The position numbers and the translations under genes are program-made. The notes below the pieces were generated by a model, which was given only the letters and a program-made list of their open reading frames with translations, was not told where the DNA came from and ran no database searches. Below, piece after piece: positions 35,547 to 45,850 of a stretch of DNA of 64,000 nt. The stretch covers positions 62,001 through 126,000 of the forward strand of contig NZ_JBNHEP010000227.1 in assembly GCF_050015995.1 (NCBI RefSeq), given 5' to 3'. The stretch's first letter is position 1. Every line of letters starts with the position of its first letter. Source of the DNA: Trichodesmium sp050015995. Its GTDB lineage: Bacteria > Cyanobacteriota > Cyanobacteriia > Cyanobacteriales > Microcoleaceae.

Positions 35547-35951
35547 CTAAAGTGAATTGGTATTACCTGTCCAAAATCCACTAGATAATAATTTACCACC
35601 AAGTAACTTTACCTTTTCGGGTAACATTAAATAGCTCCAAACAGTCCATAAATATTGTCCATCGAGTCCGAAGGTAGGAATTTTTTGTCTTTGATACTCG
35701 TTTTCTTCTGGAAGGCGTTCAGGATGATAATCCTCTAATTTATCCAACTCTAGCAAAACCTTTGGATTTTGGAATGATAATACAAATCCATGTACATGAC
35801 CTTTACCATTAGTCATAGCTGGATAACCAATGGGTAGTTCATACAAAAGACCATTGGCAACTGCTGGAAAGCACTCCACAATATATTCAGTACAATAGAA
35901 TTGGTAGTTTACCTCTCCTGGTTTGAGAGTACCATAGACAAATACTCTAAC
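35547..35951 (-). pseudogene. Gamma-glutamylcyclotransferase-like protein lacking a start codon
   Basis: The frame reads R-VFVYGTLKPGEVNYQFYC from about 35948, then continues to the stop at 35547. YGTLKPGE is the N-terminal motif of the GGCT/AIG2 family, and LDELEDYHPERLPEENEY-like text (here LDKLEDYHPERLP) follows. A strong AGGAGG (35964-35959) sits 7 bases before the place where ATG is expected, but the codon there is GTT (35951-35949). No in-frame standard start lies between the upstream stop and the motif. A GTG at 35879 could give 110 residues without the motif. Start codon loss is the simplest reading; a sequencing error is also possible. Family members form 5-oxoproline or act on gamma-glutamyl amines. 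Confidence 0.65.
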
Positions 35952-36043
35952 TTTACATCCTCCTGACGTTGCGCTTCAGTGACAACGTGAGATTCCCAAA
36001 TCTCGCGTTTAGCTGCCGAATATGAAAAGGGTTTACGTGGCAT
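35909..36043 (-). CDS. Possible 44-residue protein overlapping the GGCT gene
   Basis: Reads MPRKPFSYSAAKREIWESHV and continues to a stop inside the first codons of the GGCT frame, in another frame. It contains the AGGAGG of that gene. It may be a genuine small protein, or a remnant of an older gene with a C-terminal end upstream (RAEKGSDLEEDAMKQKP frame at about 36150-36045). Family unknown; low support. Confidence 0.25.
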   Translation of the reverse strand: MPRKPFSYSAAKREIWESHVVTEAQRQEDVKLEYLSMVLSNQER

Positions 36044-36248
36044 TCCGTAGGACAGCTCTTCCTAAGGAGACTTTAGGTTTCTGCTTCATAGCATCTTCCT
36101 CTAAGTCTGAACCTTTTTCTGCTCTAAAGGCGCGCTTGACAGACTTAAACTGCTAGCCCAGCAGCCTTATTTATACTAAAACACTATTAGGAAAACCGCA
36201 ACATTATTGATTGGTTTTTCCATCCCTCCCCTCCCGCGCTCAAGAGAG

Positions 36249-36795
36249 CTATCCCTTACCCATAAGTCAAATAAGTATTGCAGGGTGGTCCGTGTGGTCC
36301 GTGTGGGGATATGGTTTAAGTAGCTCGTCAGAGTTGGGAAATGGCGAAATTTCACTATTCACTTTTAGCCACCTCTGTCCGGAATGAGAAATGGCAGATT
36401 TTTCTTGACTTTCCCATCCTTCCCCCTTACAGAGGTAAGTTTTTAACAAAGGGTTCAATAATTAATAATTAATAATGAATAATTAATAATTACCTCTCCT
36501 TGAAAACGGATAGGATTGACTCAAAGGAAAAATTTTTCTTGTTTCTCCTTTAAAGGAGAGGCTTTAAACCTTAATTTTTCGGTAAGCGATCGCTTTTATT
36601 AAGTATAAAATCTCAAAAAAAGTGTCCTTTTTTATACAAAAAATAGTCTATAATTTCTCCCCACACTTCTGAGTCTCCCCACACGGACCACACTCAAAGG
36701 CATAATTATAAAAAACATCCCCTTGTAAGCATCCTCCCCATCCCCCTAGTCTTCCCTATGCTGTAAGGAATTTAACAGATGTGGGTAAAGCATAA
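36249..36795. mobile_element. Non-autonomous element with 10-base target duplication
   Basis: Flanked by CTCAAGAGAG at 36239-36248 and 36796-36805. The ends, CTATCCCTTACCCATAAGTC and the complement of TGTGGGTAAAGCATAA, are imperfect inverted repeats. It holds no transposase frame. Inside are GTGGTCCGTGTGGGG near the left and its complement near 36670, and a family A heptad repeat at 36458-36592, so at least two elements are nested. A 214-base relative is at 40766-40979. Confidence 0.75.
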
Positions 36796-36805
36796 CTCAA
36801 GAGAG

Positions 36806-37096
36806 GGCGGGTATTCAACCAACGTAACTCATAAGTATCTGGCCATAAATCAAGTTAATATTGAACAAGGAGGATAGCTGATGGTTTATGCAGGGAGGCA
36901 ACAGGCAAAAGCTGATCGGGAAAAATTATAACTATGCTTTCTCGATCTAAACTGAATTGAGCATCACAATCTAAACAAAAGTAAATTTGCTAATATGGTA
37001 TTGTTATAAGTCTGAAGCGAAATTAAATTAAATTTATTCAATAATAATTATTTAATTATTTAGACCGAATCTTAGATAATCTCAGTAGTAAATGTT
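36806..37096. other. Spacer before the glyoxalase-like gene
   Basis: No gene. AT-rich stretch at 37020-37075 could hold the promoter; none was clearly identified. Confidence 0.35.
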
Positions 37097-37678
37097 ATGG
37101 CTTTTTTGCTTCCTCAGTTACCTCTAAGTGCTTTTTTATCAGAATTGCCTCTTGATAGTCTATTTTCTACCCAAGGGATAATGGTCATGCTATTAGCTGC
37201 TTATGCTGTAGCTATGTGGATGTTTCTGACCAGCGCCCCGAAAGTTCATACGATAATGGTTTCCGACTTGGCGATCGCCCAACAATTATATGAAGGAATG
37301 CTGGATTTACCAGTAGCAGAAGTGCCTTTACATTACTACTATAATTATGAACAAACATTAGGAGCAACTGGTATAGATCCACTCTACCTATCAAATGATT
37401 ATACCAGACCTAGCACTACTAACCAAGGAACACTACCTTCAGATGGTTTGTGGTATCAATTAATGAAAAATACGCAACTACACATTATCAGTGGAGCTAG
37501 TCTTGGTGCCAAAAACCGCCAACGTCATGTTTGTTTTGATAAAGAATGTTTAGAGCAAATATTGATGCGTGTACAAATGCGAGGTCTTAAGTACAAAATT
37601 AGGTCAGAAAAACCTCTTAATTTATTGGTTAAAGACTGGAATAGTCGAGTCATAGAAATAGCAGAAGTCAAGAACTAA
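37097..37678 (+). CDS. Membrane-anchored glyoxalase-like (VOC-fold) protein
   Basis: 193 residues. One membrane segment at about 27-47 (GIMVMLLAAYAVAMWMFLTS). The rest resembles a cyanobacterial glyoxalase-like protein: SDLAIAQQLYEGMLDLPVAE, later KNRQRHVCFDKECLEQILMR. The role is unknown; metal ligands of true glyoxalases are not evident to me. A hairpin follows the gene. Confidence 0.6.
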   Translation: MAFLLPQLPLSAFLSELPLDSLFSTQGIMVMLLAAYAVAMWMFLTSAPKVHTIMVSDLAIAQQLYEGMLDLPVAEVPLHYYYNYEQTLGATGIDPLYLSNDYTRPSTTNQGTLPSDGLWYQLMKNTQLHIISGASLGAKNRQRHVCFDKECLEQILMRVQMRGLKYKIRSEKPLNLLVKDWNSRVIEIAEVKN

Positions 37679-37694
37679 ATATTGATAGGGAATA

Positions 37695-37722
37695 AGTTAA
37701 TACGCATTTAAAATGCGTATTA
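37695..37722 (+). terminator. Hairpin after the glyoxalase-like gene
   Basis: AATACGCATTTAAAATGCGTATT gives a stem of about 10 bases (TAATACGCAT with ATGCGTATTA). No strong T-run follows. Confidence 0.45.
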
Positions 37723-38722
37723 GCAAGTCAGAAGTAATAAGAATTTTCCTTTGAATGAAGCACACAACAATAAGTCGTTTAAAGTAAGCATTCAGCTATT
37801 AGCGGTCAGCTCTCAGCAATGAAAATGAATCAAGCATTCATTGTTAACTTCTACTACATTTTCACATAATTCTTGGAAATCTCTCAATTGTTTTTTCATT
37901 CTTTAAAGGTAATATAGCTCATGGCTGATGGCTGACTGCTGAATGCTTACCGTTTAAATGCACAACAGCTTAGGGAATAGGCAAAGAAACAATTATTTAT
38001 CACTTATTCTTTAGCATAACTTTAGCAGTATGAATATCGTAAGTATTCAGCAGTTAGCTATTAGCTAGCCTCCTGGGTCGGAACTACGTTAACAGTTATT
38101 GATAAGAGCAGGAGTTCATTAATGGATAATGGATAATTGATAATTACCTCGGGTTAAAACCGTTACGGAATTGAATATAAGGAATATTTTCTTTTCTCTT
38201 GGTCGATTAGATATGGCGTTTAGCTAACGCAAAACTTCGTTAACGCTGCGCGACATGAAAAGCGTTCGCGGCTCTGCAACAGCGGGAGACTTCGCCATAC
38301 CTCGACCGCTTTTTCCCCTTAAAACCCTTAAAATGGGAGGCTTTAAACCTGAATTCTTTAATAATTAATAATTAATTATTAATTATTAATTATTCGGTAA
38401 AAGCAATTGAGAAATTGAGAGAGAATAAAAAATTACCGTCGAACTGCTCTCCCCTTAATCCTAGCAGAATTATTCATTAGATATAGGCGTTAATTAAAGA
38501 TATAGACTTTTGGCAAGATTAGGCAACAGATATAGAAGGAAAAAGGTACAAAAAATCATTTTTTAAGTAACTTTTACAACTCTTGCTTATGTTAAATTAA
38601 AGGGGAAGTTTATTTTATGGAGATATCTATTATTAATTACTGATAACTGATAGCTGATCACTGAATTCTTAAATAAAATCAAGTAATTTTCAGCTACAAA
38701 ATCATTTTTTCTTGTCAGAAAT
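37723..38722. repeat. One-kilobase intergenic region of repeats
   Basis: 37787-37950 has AAGCATTCAGC and GCTGAATGCTT ends with AGCTATTAGCGGTCAGC text, a MITE-like element; relatives lie at about 38037 and 58330-58385. 38122-38402 is a reversed family A repeat, with TTGGTCGATTAGATATGGCG and AATTATT heptads. 38600-38665 carries AACTGAT-type heptads. No gene seen. Confidence 0.6.
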
Positions 38723-39250
38723 TCAGCTATGATTAGTCATATTTAAAGACGCTCCTAATACTTGAGATACCCATACTTCAAAAGAACGAACTTTATAATT
38801 AGAAAATTCTAAACCATTATTGGATATAGGTTCAACAAGAATAGTAAACATTCCTAAACGATTTCCTGCTAAAACATCAGTAAATAACCGGTCCCCTACC
38901 ATAGCAACTTTTTCCACTGGTAAATTCATCGCATCAACAGCTTTTTTTAACTTACGACGAGAAGGTTTACCAGCACCAGCAATATAAGGTATACTTAGTG
39001 CCTCAGCAATTCGACCTATTCTATATTGACTGAGATTATTACTAACTAACCATAAACTTGCTACAGTTTTAATTTCTTCTACCCACAAACTCAATTCAGG
39101 AGAAGTGTCGCTATCACGAATTGACACAAGAGTTTCATCCACATCTAACACTAAACCTTGAATTTGATTTTTTTTAATAATTTCTAATGTTAGACTTAAA
39201 ACTGAATCACCCAGAACTAAATCTGGCTGTAAAAGTTTACCCCAAGACAT
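38723..39250 (-). CDS. YqeG-family HAD phosphatase
   Basis: 175 residues. HAD motif I is LVLDVDETLVS with Asp36 and Asp38; motif III/IV is AMVGDRLFTDVLAGNRLG at about 128-145. Members are class IIIA HAD phosphatases of unsettled substrate, with phosphatidylglycerophosphate phosphatase activity known for plant and yeast relatives. Downstream of mltG on the same strand, a gene order seen in cyanobacteria. Confidence 0.85.
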   Translation of the reverse strand: MSWGKLLQPDLVLGDSVLSLTLEIIKKNQIQGLVLDVDETLVSIRDSDTSPELSLWVEEIKTVASLWLVSNNLSQYRIGRIAEALSIPYIAGAGKPSRRKLKKAVDAMNLPVEKVAMVGDRLFTDVLAGNRLGMFTILVEPISNNGLEFSNYKVRSFEVWVSQVLGASLNMTNHS

Positions 39251-39489
39251 AATTTTAATAAATTTATAACGAAGAAGAAGAAATTAAAAGTCAAAAACGA
39301 GCCAAGTATAAATAGTCCAAAATTATTTATCAACAAGCTACGAATTTTGACTTTATTGCCCAGAAAAAAACAACAAACTCAACAAAATTGAGATAGTCCA
39401 GCTTTGGTAAAGTAATCTATCACTGAAAAAATACTCAAAGCCCGATCTATCAATACTTTTGACTTTTCAATTCCCCGTAGCGATGCCAG

Positions 39490-40578
39490 TTACTGAGATG
39501 ATAACATTCTCTCTACCTCTGCAATAGCAGCCTCATGTTCCGCAGCAGTACGACTAAAAATATGAGTACCATCATAGCGAGCCATAAAATACAAATATTC
39601 TGTATCTTCTGGATTAAGAGTTGCTTCTAAACTCGCTAAACCTGGACTAGCAATAGCAGTTGGTGGTAAGCCAGTATTCATATAAGTATTATAAGGAGAA
39701 GGAGTTTCAACCTGACTATAAGTAAGAGGCTTATCTTTTGTTTGACGGATACCAAGACCATATTCTACCGTTGGGTCTGCTGCCAACCTCATACCCTTCT
39801 CTAAACGATTATTAAATACACCTGAAATTAAACCACGTTCTTCTGCAACTACAGCTTCCTTTTCTACAATACTTGCCAGACTGACCCATTCATGGAGACT
39901 CAATTTTGTTGTATTGTTCGGGTTTTTCTGATAAACTGGTAAGGCTATTTTCTCAAACTGTCCTAGCATTTGATTAATAATAGCTTCTGGAGTAGTATTC
40001 TCGGGTACTATTTTATAAGTATCTGGGAATAGATAACCCTCTAAATGAGGTATATTACTTGGTAACCATGGAAACTTATCATAGGGAATATTTTTTGTAG
40101 CAGCAATAAAATCAGCAGCAGGAAAAAAACCTTCAGCTTCCAAATATTCAGCCATTTGTTTAATTGACCATCCTTCACGAATGACATAGCTGAGTTTAAC
40201 CACATCTCCCTCTAAGATTTTATCTGCGATCACGCTAAGTGGTTCGGTGGGGAATAGATTATAAGTTCCTGCTTTAAACTCTAGATCGGGATTTTGTAGA
40301 CTTAACCATTTGACCCATAAATTCCAAGCTGTTGCAGAGCGAATTATACCAGCAGTTTCTAAATCTTCGCCTATTTGTTGACCATAAGTTCCCACAGGAA
40401 TTTTGATTGTTACAGCATCTGCTTCTGGAGACTGAGTAGATGATGTTGCTGAAACTAGGGGTCCACTTACCCAACTCCACCAAGTCCACCCCTGCCAAGC
40501 AAAAATACCACAGCTTACAGGTAGTATGGCCAAGTAAAACAGGGCACGATTGGAAATTAGTTTAATACTTTTTTTCAT
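39490..40578 (-). CDS. mltG: Endolytic murein transglycosylase
   Basis: 362 residues. A membrane segment at about 12-30 anchors the protein with the catalytic domain outside. The YceG/MltG domain covers about 55-360. The catalytic glutamate is Glu239 in SIVEKEAVV; DPTVEYGLG and YNTYMNTGLPPTAIASPG are other family marks. It cuts nascent glycan strands and sets their length. Between the DUF3727 gene and yqeG, same strand. Confidence 0.92.
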   Translation of the reverse strand: MKKSIKLISNRALFYLAILPVSCGIFAWQGWTWWSWVSGPLVSATSSTQSPEADAVTIKIPVGTYGQQIGEDLETAGIIRSATAWNLWVKWLSLQNPDLEFKAGTYNLFPTEPLSVIADKILEGDVVKLSYVIREGWSIKQMAEYLEAEGFFPAADFIAATKNIPYDKFPWLPSNIPHLEGYLFPDTYKIVPENTTPEAIINQMLGQFEKIALPVYQKNPNNTTKLSLHEWVSLASIVEKEAVVAEERGLISGVFNNRLEKGMRLAADPTVEYGLGIRQTKDKPLTYSQVETPSPYNTYMNTGLPPTAIASPGLASLEATLNPEDTEYLYFMARYDGTHIFSRTAAEHEAAIAEVERMLSSQ

Positions 40579-41090
40579 TTGATTGGTTAATATTTGGCAA
40601 TAAAATTGCTCTGAGCTTAGTGTGTAGTAAAAATTATCACTTGGACTATTCTAGAGTATTACTAAGTCTAATCTTTGCCTCAATGACTAGAAAATAATTT
40701 ATCAAACCTCCCCCTTCAAGGGGATAAAAAAAGAAAATTCTGTATTTCAAGCCTCTCTATTACGGCTATCCATTACCCACATCTATCTTTACTTAAGATA
40801 AAACTTGACAAAAGAGAGAAGTTATATATTTGTCATTAAATAGATATTTCGGGAGAGTTAACGTATTTGAAACCTATTTAATTACATTTAATTAGAGGCT
40901 TGTTGGACGTAATTTGGCTCTCTTTCTCCCCCCATCTCCCTATCAGAACAGGGTTTCAAGACTTATGGGTAAAGCATAGCTATTACAGGAGATACTGATA
41001 GCTGATAAATGTTAACGCAACTCCTCCGCAAGAAGCTAACTGATAATTGTTAACTGAAGTGACCCTAATTTGCTAAAAGCTGCAAATGTT
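40579..41090. repeat. Family B repeat split by a second element
   Basis: 40709-40757 is the left half of family B (CCCCCTTCAAGGGGA hairpin, TTCTGTATTTCAAGCCTC). A 214-base element interrupts it at 40766-40979, and the right half resumes at 40980 with GGAGATACTGATAGCTGAT. No gene. Confidence 0.7.
40766..40979. mobile_element. Non-autonomous element with 9-base near-duplication
   Basis: Flanked by CTATTACGG (40757-40765) and CTATTACAG (40980-40988). Its ends, CTATCCATTACCCA and the complement of TGGGTAAAGCATAG, match those of the element at 36249-36795. It lies inside a family B repeat, so it arrived after that repeat. Confidence 0.75.
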
Positions 41091-41663
41091 TTATTCCATA
41101 CCATCGAAAAGTTTATCTTCTAGCATTGCTTGAACCATTGGCTGAATTTGCTTAAATTCTTCTTCTGAAAGTAACTCCAGTTTTCCATTATCACTTTTAC
41201 GAGCTGGAATCAAAAATGGATCTAATGGTGTATATATAGCGTATTTCCGATCTTCATACAAAAAAGTCGCTAGTTCTTCGTAATATTCGCTTGCTTCGTC
41301 ATCTTCATCCAGTTCATCTAGTTCTTCTTCATCCCATTCTGGTAACTCCCCAGTCACAGTTAAAGTTATCGCCGTTCTTTGCAGGATGAGGTTTTGTTCT
41401 TCGAGGACGACTTTAGCGGTATCAAAAATTTGGTCAATTTCTGATTCGTCATCTATAGGGATACTTGCTTGTTCTACATCTTTTGGCCCCCAAGTAAATA
41501 TTTCTACAGGTAGGTCTAATGGTAGTAACATTACATACTCTCGACCGTTTAACTCTAGAGAATACTCTATGGTACAATGTAGCGATCGATCTATCTCATC
41601 AGTTAGGGTGATATAGGTTTCTTGAAATTGTCCATTGTCTTGTGATTCTGGGGATGAAAACAT
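41091..41663 (-). CDS. DUF3727 domain protein
   Basis: 190 residues, acidic. The N-terminal half resembles DUF1292 (YITLTDEIDRSLHCTIEYSL, VMLLPLDLPVEIF). The C-terminal half is DUF3727 (LATFLYEDRKYAIYTPLDPF, EFKQIQPMVQAMLEDKL), a plastid and cyanobacterial domain. An acidic spacer, EEELDELDEDDE-like, joins them. It lies between ruvX and mltG, a conserved order. Function unknown. Confidence 0.85.
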   Translation of the reverse strand: MFSSPESQDNGQFQETYITLTDEIDRSLHCTIEYSLELNGREYVMLLPLDLPVEIFTWGPKDVEQASIPIDDESEIDQIFDTAKVVLEEQNLILQRTAITLTVTGELPEWDEEELDELDEDDEASEYYEELATFLYEDRKYAIYTPLDPFLIPARKSDNGKLELLSEEEFKQIQPMVQAMLEDKLFDGME

Positions 41664-43418
41664 TTTGGGTATGGGTGATTATTTGTTCATCTAAAAAAAA
41701 TCGGTAGTTGGGAACCCCTTTTCCTTGATTAAGGGTCTGAAAAATACCGGGTGCAAGTTTGTGTGTATTTCAACACTTAAGACTTTTGCCGAATTATACT
41801 CTCCATATGATACATCTTTTTCCACTATTTTAACAATTAACTATTATTTATAAAAATTATATTTTAATCTATAGTTACTACTATAAGTTTTTACTAATTC
41901 AATAATTAAATTAGATTGTTATTTTTAACGATCATTTCAGGTTGGGAAATGTACAATTAAATTGCATATCTATTATAGATATAGCAATCCGCGCATAGGT
42001 TGCGGGTAATCAAAAAGTAAATAAAAAAACTGAAACTCTTACCAGTTAAGAGTTAAGTGTTCGCTGTTCCCTAAAAAGCAGTAATATTTTTGACAGGAAT
42101 AAAATAGGATTGCTATAGTAATTCTAAAATTAGTGAGATATACAAGTTTTTTATCTTAGGGAATAGGGAATAGGAAAAAATACTGTACCTGATTAATATG
42201 ATTGCCGCTATATTAAGTAGGTAGGTGGGAAAATTTACAAGTACGTCTGAAGGGAATTTAAATAATTAATAATTAATAATTAACAATTAATAATTACCTC
42301 TTCTTATAACGGATAGGATTGGCTAAAAGGATTTTTTTTTCTCTTGGTCGATTGGATATAGTTAGGTAACCCATCCATCCTATCCGACGGAATGCTCTGC
42401 AAACAACCGATTTTTCTCCATGAATCGAGAGGCTTTATACCTGAATTTTTCTGGTAACTGGGTGAAAAGTTTGCGGATAATTAGGTAGGATAGCAATCCC
42501 AATGCTTTTCACAATTTTAGATTTCGTTATATTGTTAGGTTTATTTGTGTCTACTTACTTATCAATATTTATCTGGAAATAATTATTCGTTAAAAATAAT
42601 CAAAATCTTGGCAAAGCCATTTCATTGAGCTGTATTAATTTCATAAATTTATCTTGATTATTGCAATTACATCAAACCTAAAATATTTGAATCAATTCAA
42701 ATATTTTTATGCCAATAATCATCAATATAAATCTGAATAAATAATCTTTTTAATCTTTCCTATAAATGAATTCGAGAAATCAGTAGTCAGATATCAGCTT
42801 TTTCCTTTTTCTCTGTCTTATCTAGGTTTTATACCAACTACCATGCATTAATGCTATACTTGATGATACTTCAATTATTAAGTAATTAACACAGGCGCAT
42901 GGAAACTTTTTGATAATTGTTAGCCAGGAGCGTATTAATTATTCTTATGTTTACTTCTCTGGAAGGAGGTTGTATGAAACGTCCCTACCAATTACTCTAC
43001 TCTAGATACGGGTAGAAAAATTTTTGATAAATGGTATTAGGGGTTGCTGACTGTAATGGATAAACATCAAAATAGCTAACTAATCAAGTTTAAAAAAACA
43101 AGTATTTAACTAGAAGTAAAATTTTTCAAAAACCTCCTAATTCTACCTTCAGTATAGTTTGCTCCAGGCTTTTCATCACGATAAATTTGAACCCCGATCT
43201 ACATTATAAAAATTATCAAAAAGAATGATATGGTTGAATAAGCTACAAGGGTCTATATTTATACCAAATTTTCATCTGAATATACTTTCCATTTCCAGCC
43301 TCTTAGTGTCTTTTCTACTGACTAATAAATCCTGAATCCTGAGCACCTTAAAGATATCTAGCAAAACCTTTGATATTTGGTATTTTATCAAGATAAAATG
43401 AGTATTTACTAAGTCTAA
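41664..43418. repeat. Long intergenic region, no gene, several repeats
   Basis: 41990-42120 holds AGCAATCC and GGATTGCT as distant inverted repeats. 42258-42462 is a reversed family A repeat with AATTAAT heptads and TTGGTCGATTGGATATAG. 42835-43010 has the CCATGCATTAATGC repeat also found at 32610 and 63900, then a degenerate AGGTTGTATGAAACGTCCC palindrome. The ruvX/DUF3727 conserved order is stretched by this. No RNA gene recognised. Confidence 0.55.
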
Positions 43419-43880
43419 CTATATTGAGTTATTAACGGGTAAATTAAGTATTTTTAATCTCCGTTCGTCAAGCCATTGCTGCAAAATTAAAGCAGCAGCC
43501 TTTCTATCAATTAAACCCTTATTTTGAGAAGGAGAAATATTAGCAGCCTTAAGCATTTCCTCAGCTTGAATTGAAGTCAAACGTTCATCAACATATTCTA
43601 TTGGTAATTCGAGAGCTTGTGACAACCGTCGAGCATATTTTTGTACTTCCTTAGCTTGGAAACCCATAGAACCATTCATCGAATAGGGCAAACCAACCAC
43701 AAGAACTTGTACTTGACGGTCCTCAACAATAGTTTGCAATTGAGCTATATCTTGCTGAAAGGAGGTGCGCTTGATAGTAGTAATACCAGTAGCAATTAAA
43801 CCCGTACCATCACATCCTGCGACCCCCATACGTTTTCTACCTACATCCAAACCTAGTGCTGAAATCCGAGATTGAGCCAT
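43419..43880 (-). CDS. ruvX: Holliday junction resolvase-like RuvX (YqgF)
   Basis: 153 residues from the ATG at 43880; a TTG two codons earlier is also possible, with GGAG upstream. RNase H-like fold: ALGLDVGRKRMGVAGCD at the start (catalytic Asp), VVGLPYSMNGSMG in the middle, YVDERLTSIQAEEML near the end. Linked to pre-16S rRNA 5' processing and recombination. Followed by DUF3727 on the same strand. Confidence 0.9.
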   Translation of the reverse strand: MAQSRISALGLDVGRKRMGVAGCDGTGLIATGITTIKRTSFQQDIAQLQTIVEDRQVQVLVVGLPYSMNGSMGFQAKEVQKYARRLSQALELPIEYVDERLTSIQAEEMLKAANISPSQNKGLIDRKAAALILQQWLDERRLKILNLPVNNSI

Positions 43881-43939
43881 TCGCAATTAAGCTCCTTTAT
43901 CTATATAAAAATTCAATTTAATTACACAATAAAAAATTC

Positions 43940-45229
43940 TCATCTTGATATTTTTCCATCATCATCATCTCCACTTTTTGAATTAGGAGGTATAAATTTC
44001 GAGACAGAATTTACTTGTTCATTTTTTCCTTCCCCATAATTGTTATCATTAGTATTTTGCTGGGAATTAATATTAATTTTATGTTCTTTTTCCATCATTT
44101 TTAACCAAGAACTACGGCTTGGGACAGGCTTTCTCGCTGGTTGTAGACTTTGGAGAACTTCTGAAAATTGGAGGTCAGAAATGACTGACCTAGACTCTCG
44201 AACTTTATGCCAAACAGAACGAGACATTAACAAAGTATGTTCAATTTGTTTAGCTTTTATCTGTTCCAAATATGCTTCACGTTCAGGTTGATAATCAGCA
44301 GAAGCAAGTTGCAAAGATTGATTAGGAAAATCTTGAGCCAATGTTGCCATTTGTGATAATAATTCTGGGTATAACCAAGTATAAGCGGGATGTACAGTTA
44401 ACTCGGCTATATGTGGTTGTGTACCATCACGGCATAATTTTACTTGGAAGTAACCTATTGCTGCTTTGCGTTGAGATTCAAACACATACCCACTAACCAG
44501 CTCAGTATGATTGAGCCATTGCCTAACTCCTTCAATCAAACCACTAAAAAAGCTAGTTTGGAAATCCTGGACATGGCGGTCAAATACTTGGCGTACCAGA
44601 GGTGGCATCGATGCTGTATCTAATTGATAGAGCAACTGAGCATCAGCATTACTAACAGGTAGTAAGTTTGGTAAATTTGGCTGATTTTGGGCTAACTCTT
44701 CTAATTGTTCGGGAGTAATTGTCCAGTAAGTAATTTGAGCCAATGGCTGAAAACCATTTTGGCGATACAATGCCATTGTATCTTTATCATTCACATTAAC
44801 TTGCAATAACCATGTCCGTGCTTCCCAAAGTTTTTCAAAGCAGTATCGAAGTAGTTGAGAACCTATTCCTCTAGTATTTCCTGCTTCTTCGATAAATATC
44901 CTTTCTACCCGCCAACTGCTACGAGTGCGATTGGTTGGAGAAACTTGGATTGCTCCCTTGACTTGTCCATCTACTTCTGCAACGTAGGAAGTTAACAAAT
45001 ATTTGCAGGGATTAGGGAAAAGGCTCAACAACTTAATTGGCCAGTACCAACGATGAATTTCTGCCAATTTCTGGCTAAGGTTAATGGGAGAGAGATTAAA
45101 AGTAACATCTCGGTGGTTGTGTTGGGCCTCTGGAGTTTCCCAGCATAGCTTTTTGATAGCTTCTAGGTCGCGGTATTCTAGAGGACGGATGACCACCTGG
45201 CTTTGCTTTTGGTGGATGAAAGGTTTCAT
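43940..45229 (-). CDS. GNAT-family acetyltransferase
   Basis: 429 residues from ATG at 45229; a TTG 12 codons earlier could extend it. Residues about 15-170 are a GNAT domain: VIRPLEYRDLEAIKKL, then VERIFIEEAGNTRGIGSQLL (acetyl-CoA binding), and MALYRQNGFQPLA. A second, weaker GNAT-like half is at about 215-340. The C-terminal 90 residues are polar and probably disordered. Adjacent to ruvX, 60 bases apart, a common cyanobacterial neighbour. Substrate unknown. Confidence 0.75.
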   Translation of the reverse strand: MKPFIHQKQSQVVIRPLEYRDLEAIKKLCWETPEAQHNHRDVTFNLSPINLSQKLAEIHRWYWPIKLLSLFPNPCKYLLTSYVAEVDGQVKGAIQVSPTNRTRSSWRVERIFIEEAGNTRGIGSQLLRYCFEKLWEARTWLLQVNVNDKDTMALYRQNGFQPLAQITYWTITPEQLEELAQNQPNLPNLLPVSNADAQLLYQLDTASMPPLVRQVFDRHVQDFQTSFFSGLIEGVRQWLNHTELVSGYVFESQRKAAIGYFQVKLCRDGTQPHIAELTVHPAYTWLYPELLSQMATLAQDFPNQSLQLASADYQPEREAYLEQIKAKQIEHTLLMSRSVWHKVRESRSVISDLQFSEVLQSLQPARKPVPSRSSWLKMMEKEHKININSQQNTNDNNYGEGKNEQVNSVSKFIPPNSKSGDDDDGKISR

Positions 45230-45326
45230 GATTTTTTGTTCTTGGTTTTGGGATGCTTTGGTCAAAGTAAGTTTTGAATTTTGTGGGCCTGGGAATTTGG
45301 CTAAATAAATTTATTGGTCATCCAAA

Positions 45327-45850
45327 TTATTCAGAGTGACTAAGGTGAGGTTCTCTCATGGTTAAGTGCAAGGGGTATAATGTTAGCTCTCTCAACTTCA
45401 CAGTTTGAGCTTCCTGCTTCTTAATCTTAATGTCGAACCCGACCCAGGTAGACAAGATCAGACCTACCTTGTTTAATGTTTTATTTAAAATATTTATTGC
45501 TGCATTTTCATCTCTGTCTATTACCAAACTACATTATTTAGGAGACATTATTTAGGAGAAAAATGAGTTTTAACTGACAGAGTTTCAGGTACTTTATGAC
45601 CACAGTTACTACAATTATAACATCTATTATTAAGGCTCACTTTTACCAGATGAGGACCGGGTTTTACTCCTACTATTTCAAGTTTTTTTTATAAATGCGT
45701 CTCAACCCACATCATAAATTTATTTTGATAGTTTAGTATTTTTTTGCTTACCTATAAGATGTAATTCTTGAACTACAATCAAATCAAATTCATTGACTAA
45801 TTTATGAGTAGTAATGCAAGTGAATTTTTTCCCTTTGTCTGGGAATATTT
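45327..45850 (-). pseudogene. Decayed IS200/IS605-family TnpB remnant
   Basis: On the minus strand, about 45690-45560 reads a zinc-finger segment CYNCSNCGHKVPETLSVKTH, and 45530-45327 reads the C-terminal VIDRDENAAINILNKTLNKVG. The usual second CxxC pair between them is missing; instead there is a 14-base tandem, CTCCTAAATAATGT, with stop codons. Upstream to about 46080 no clear TnpB core is left. TnpB is an RNA-guided nuclease of the IS605 group; this copy is dead. Confidence 0.75.
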
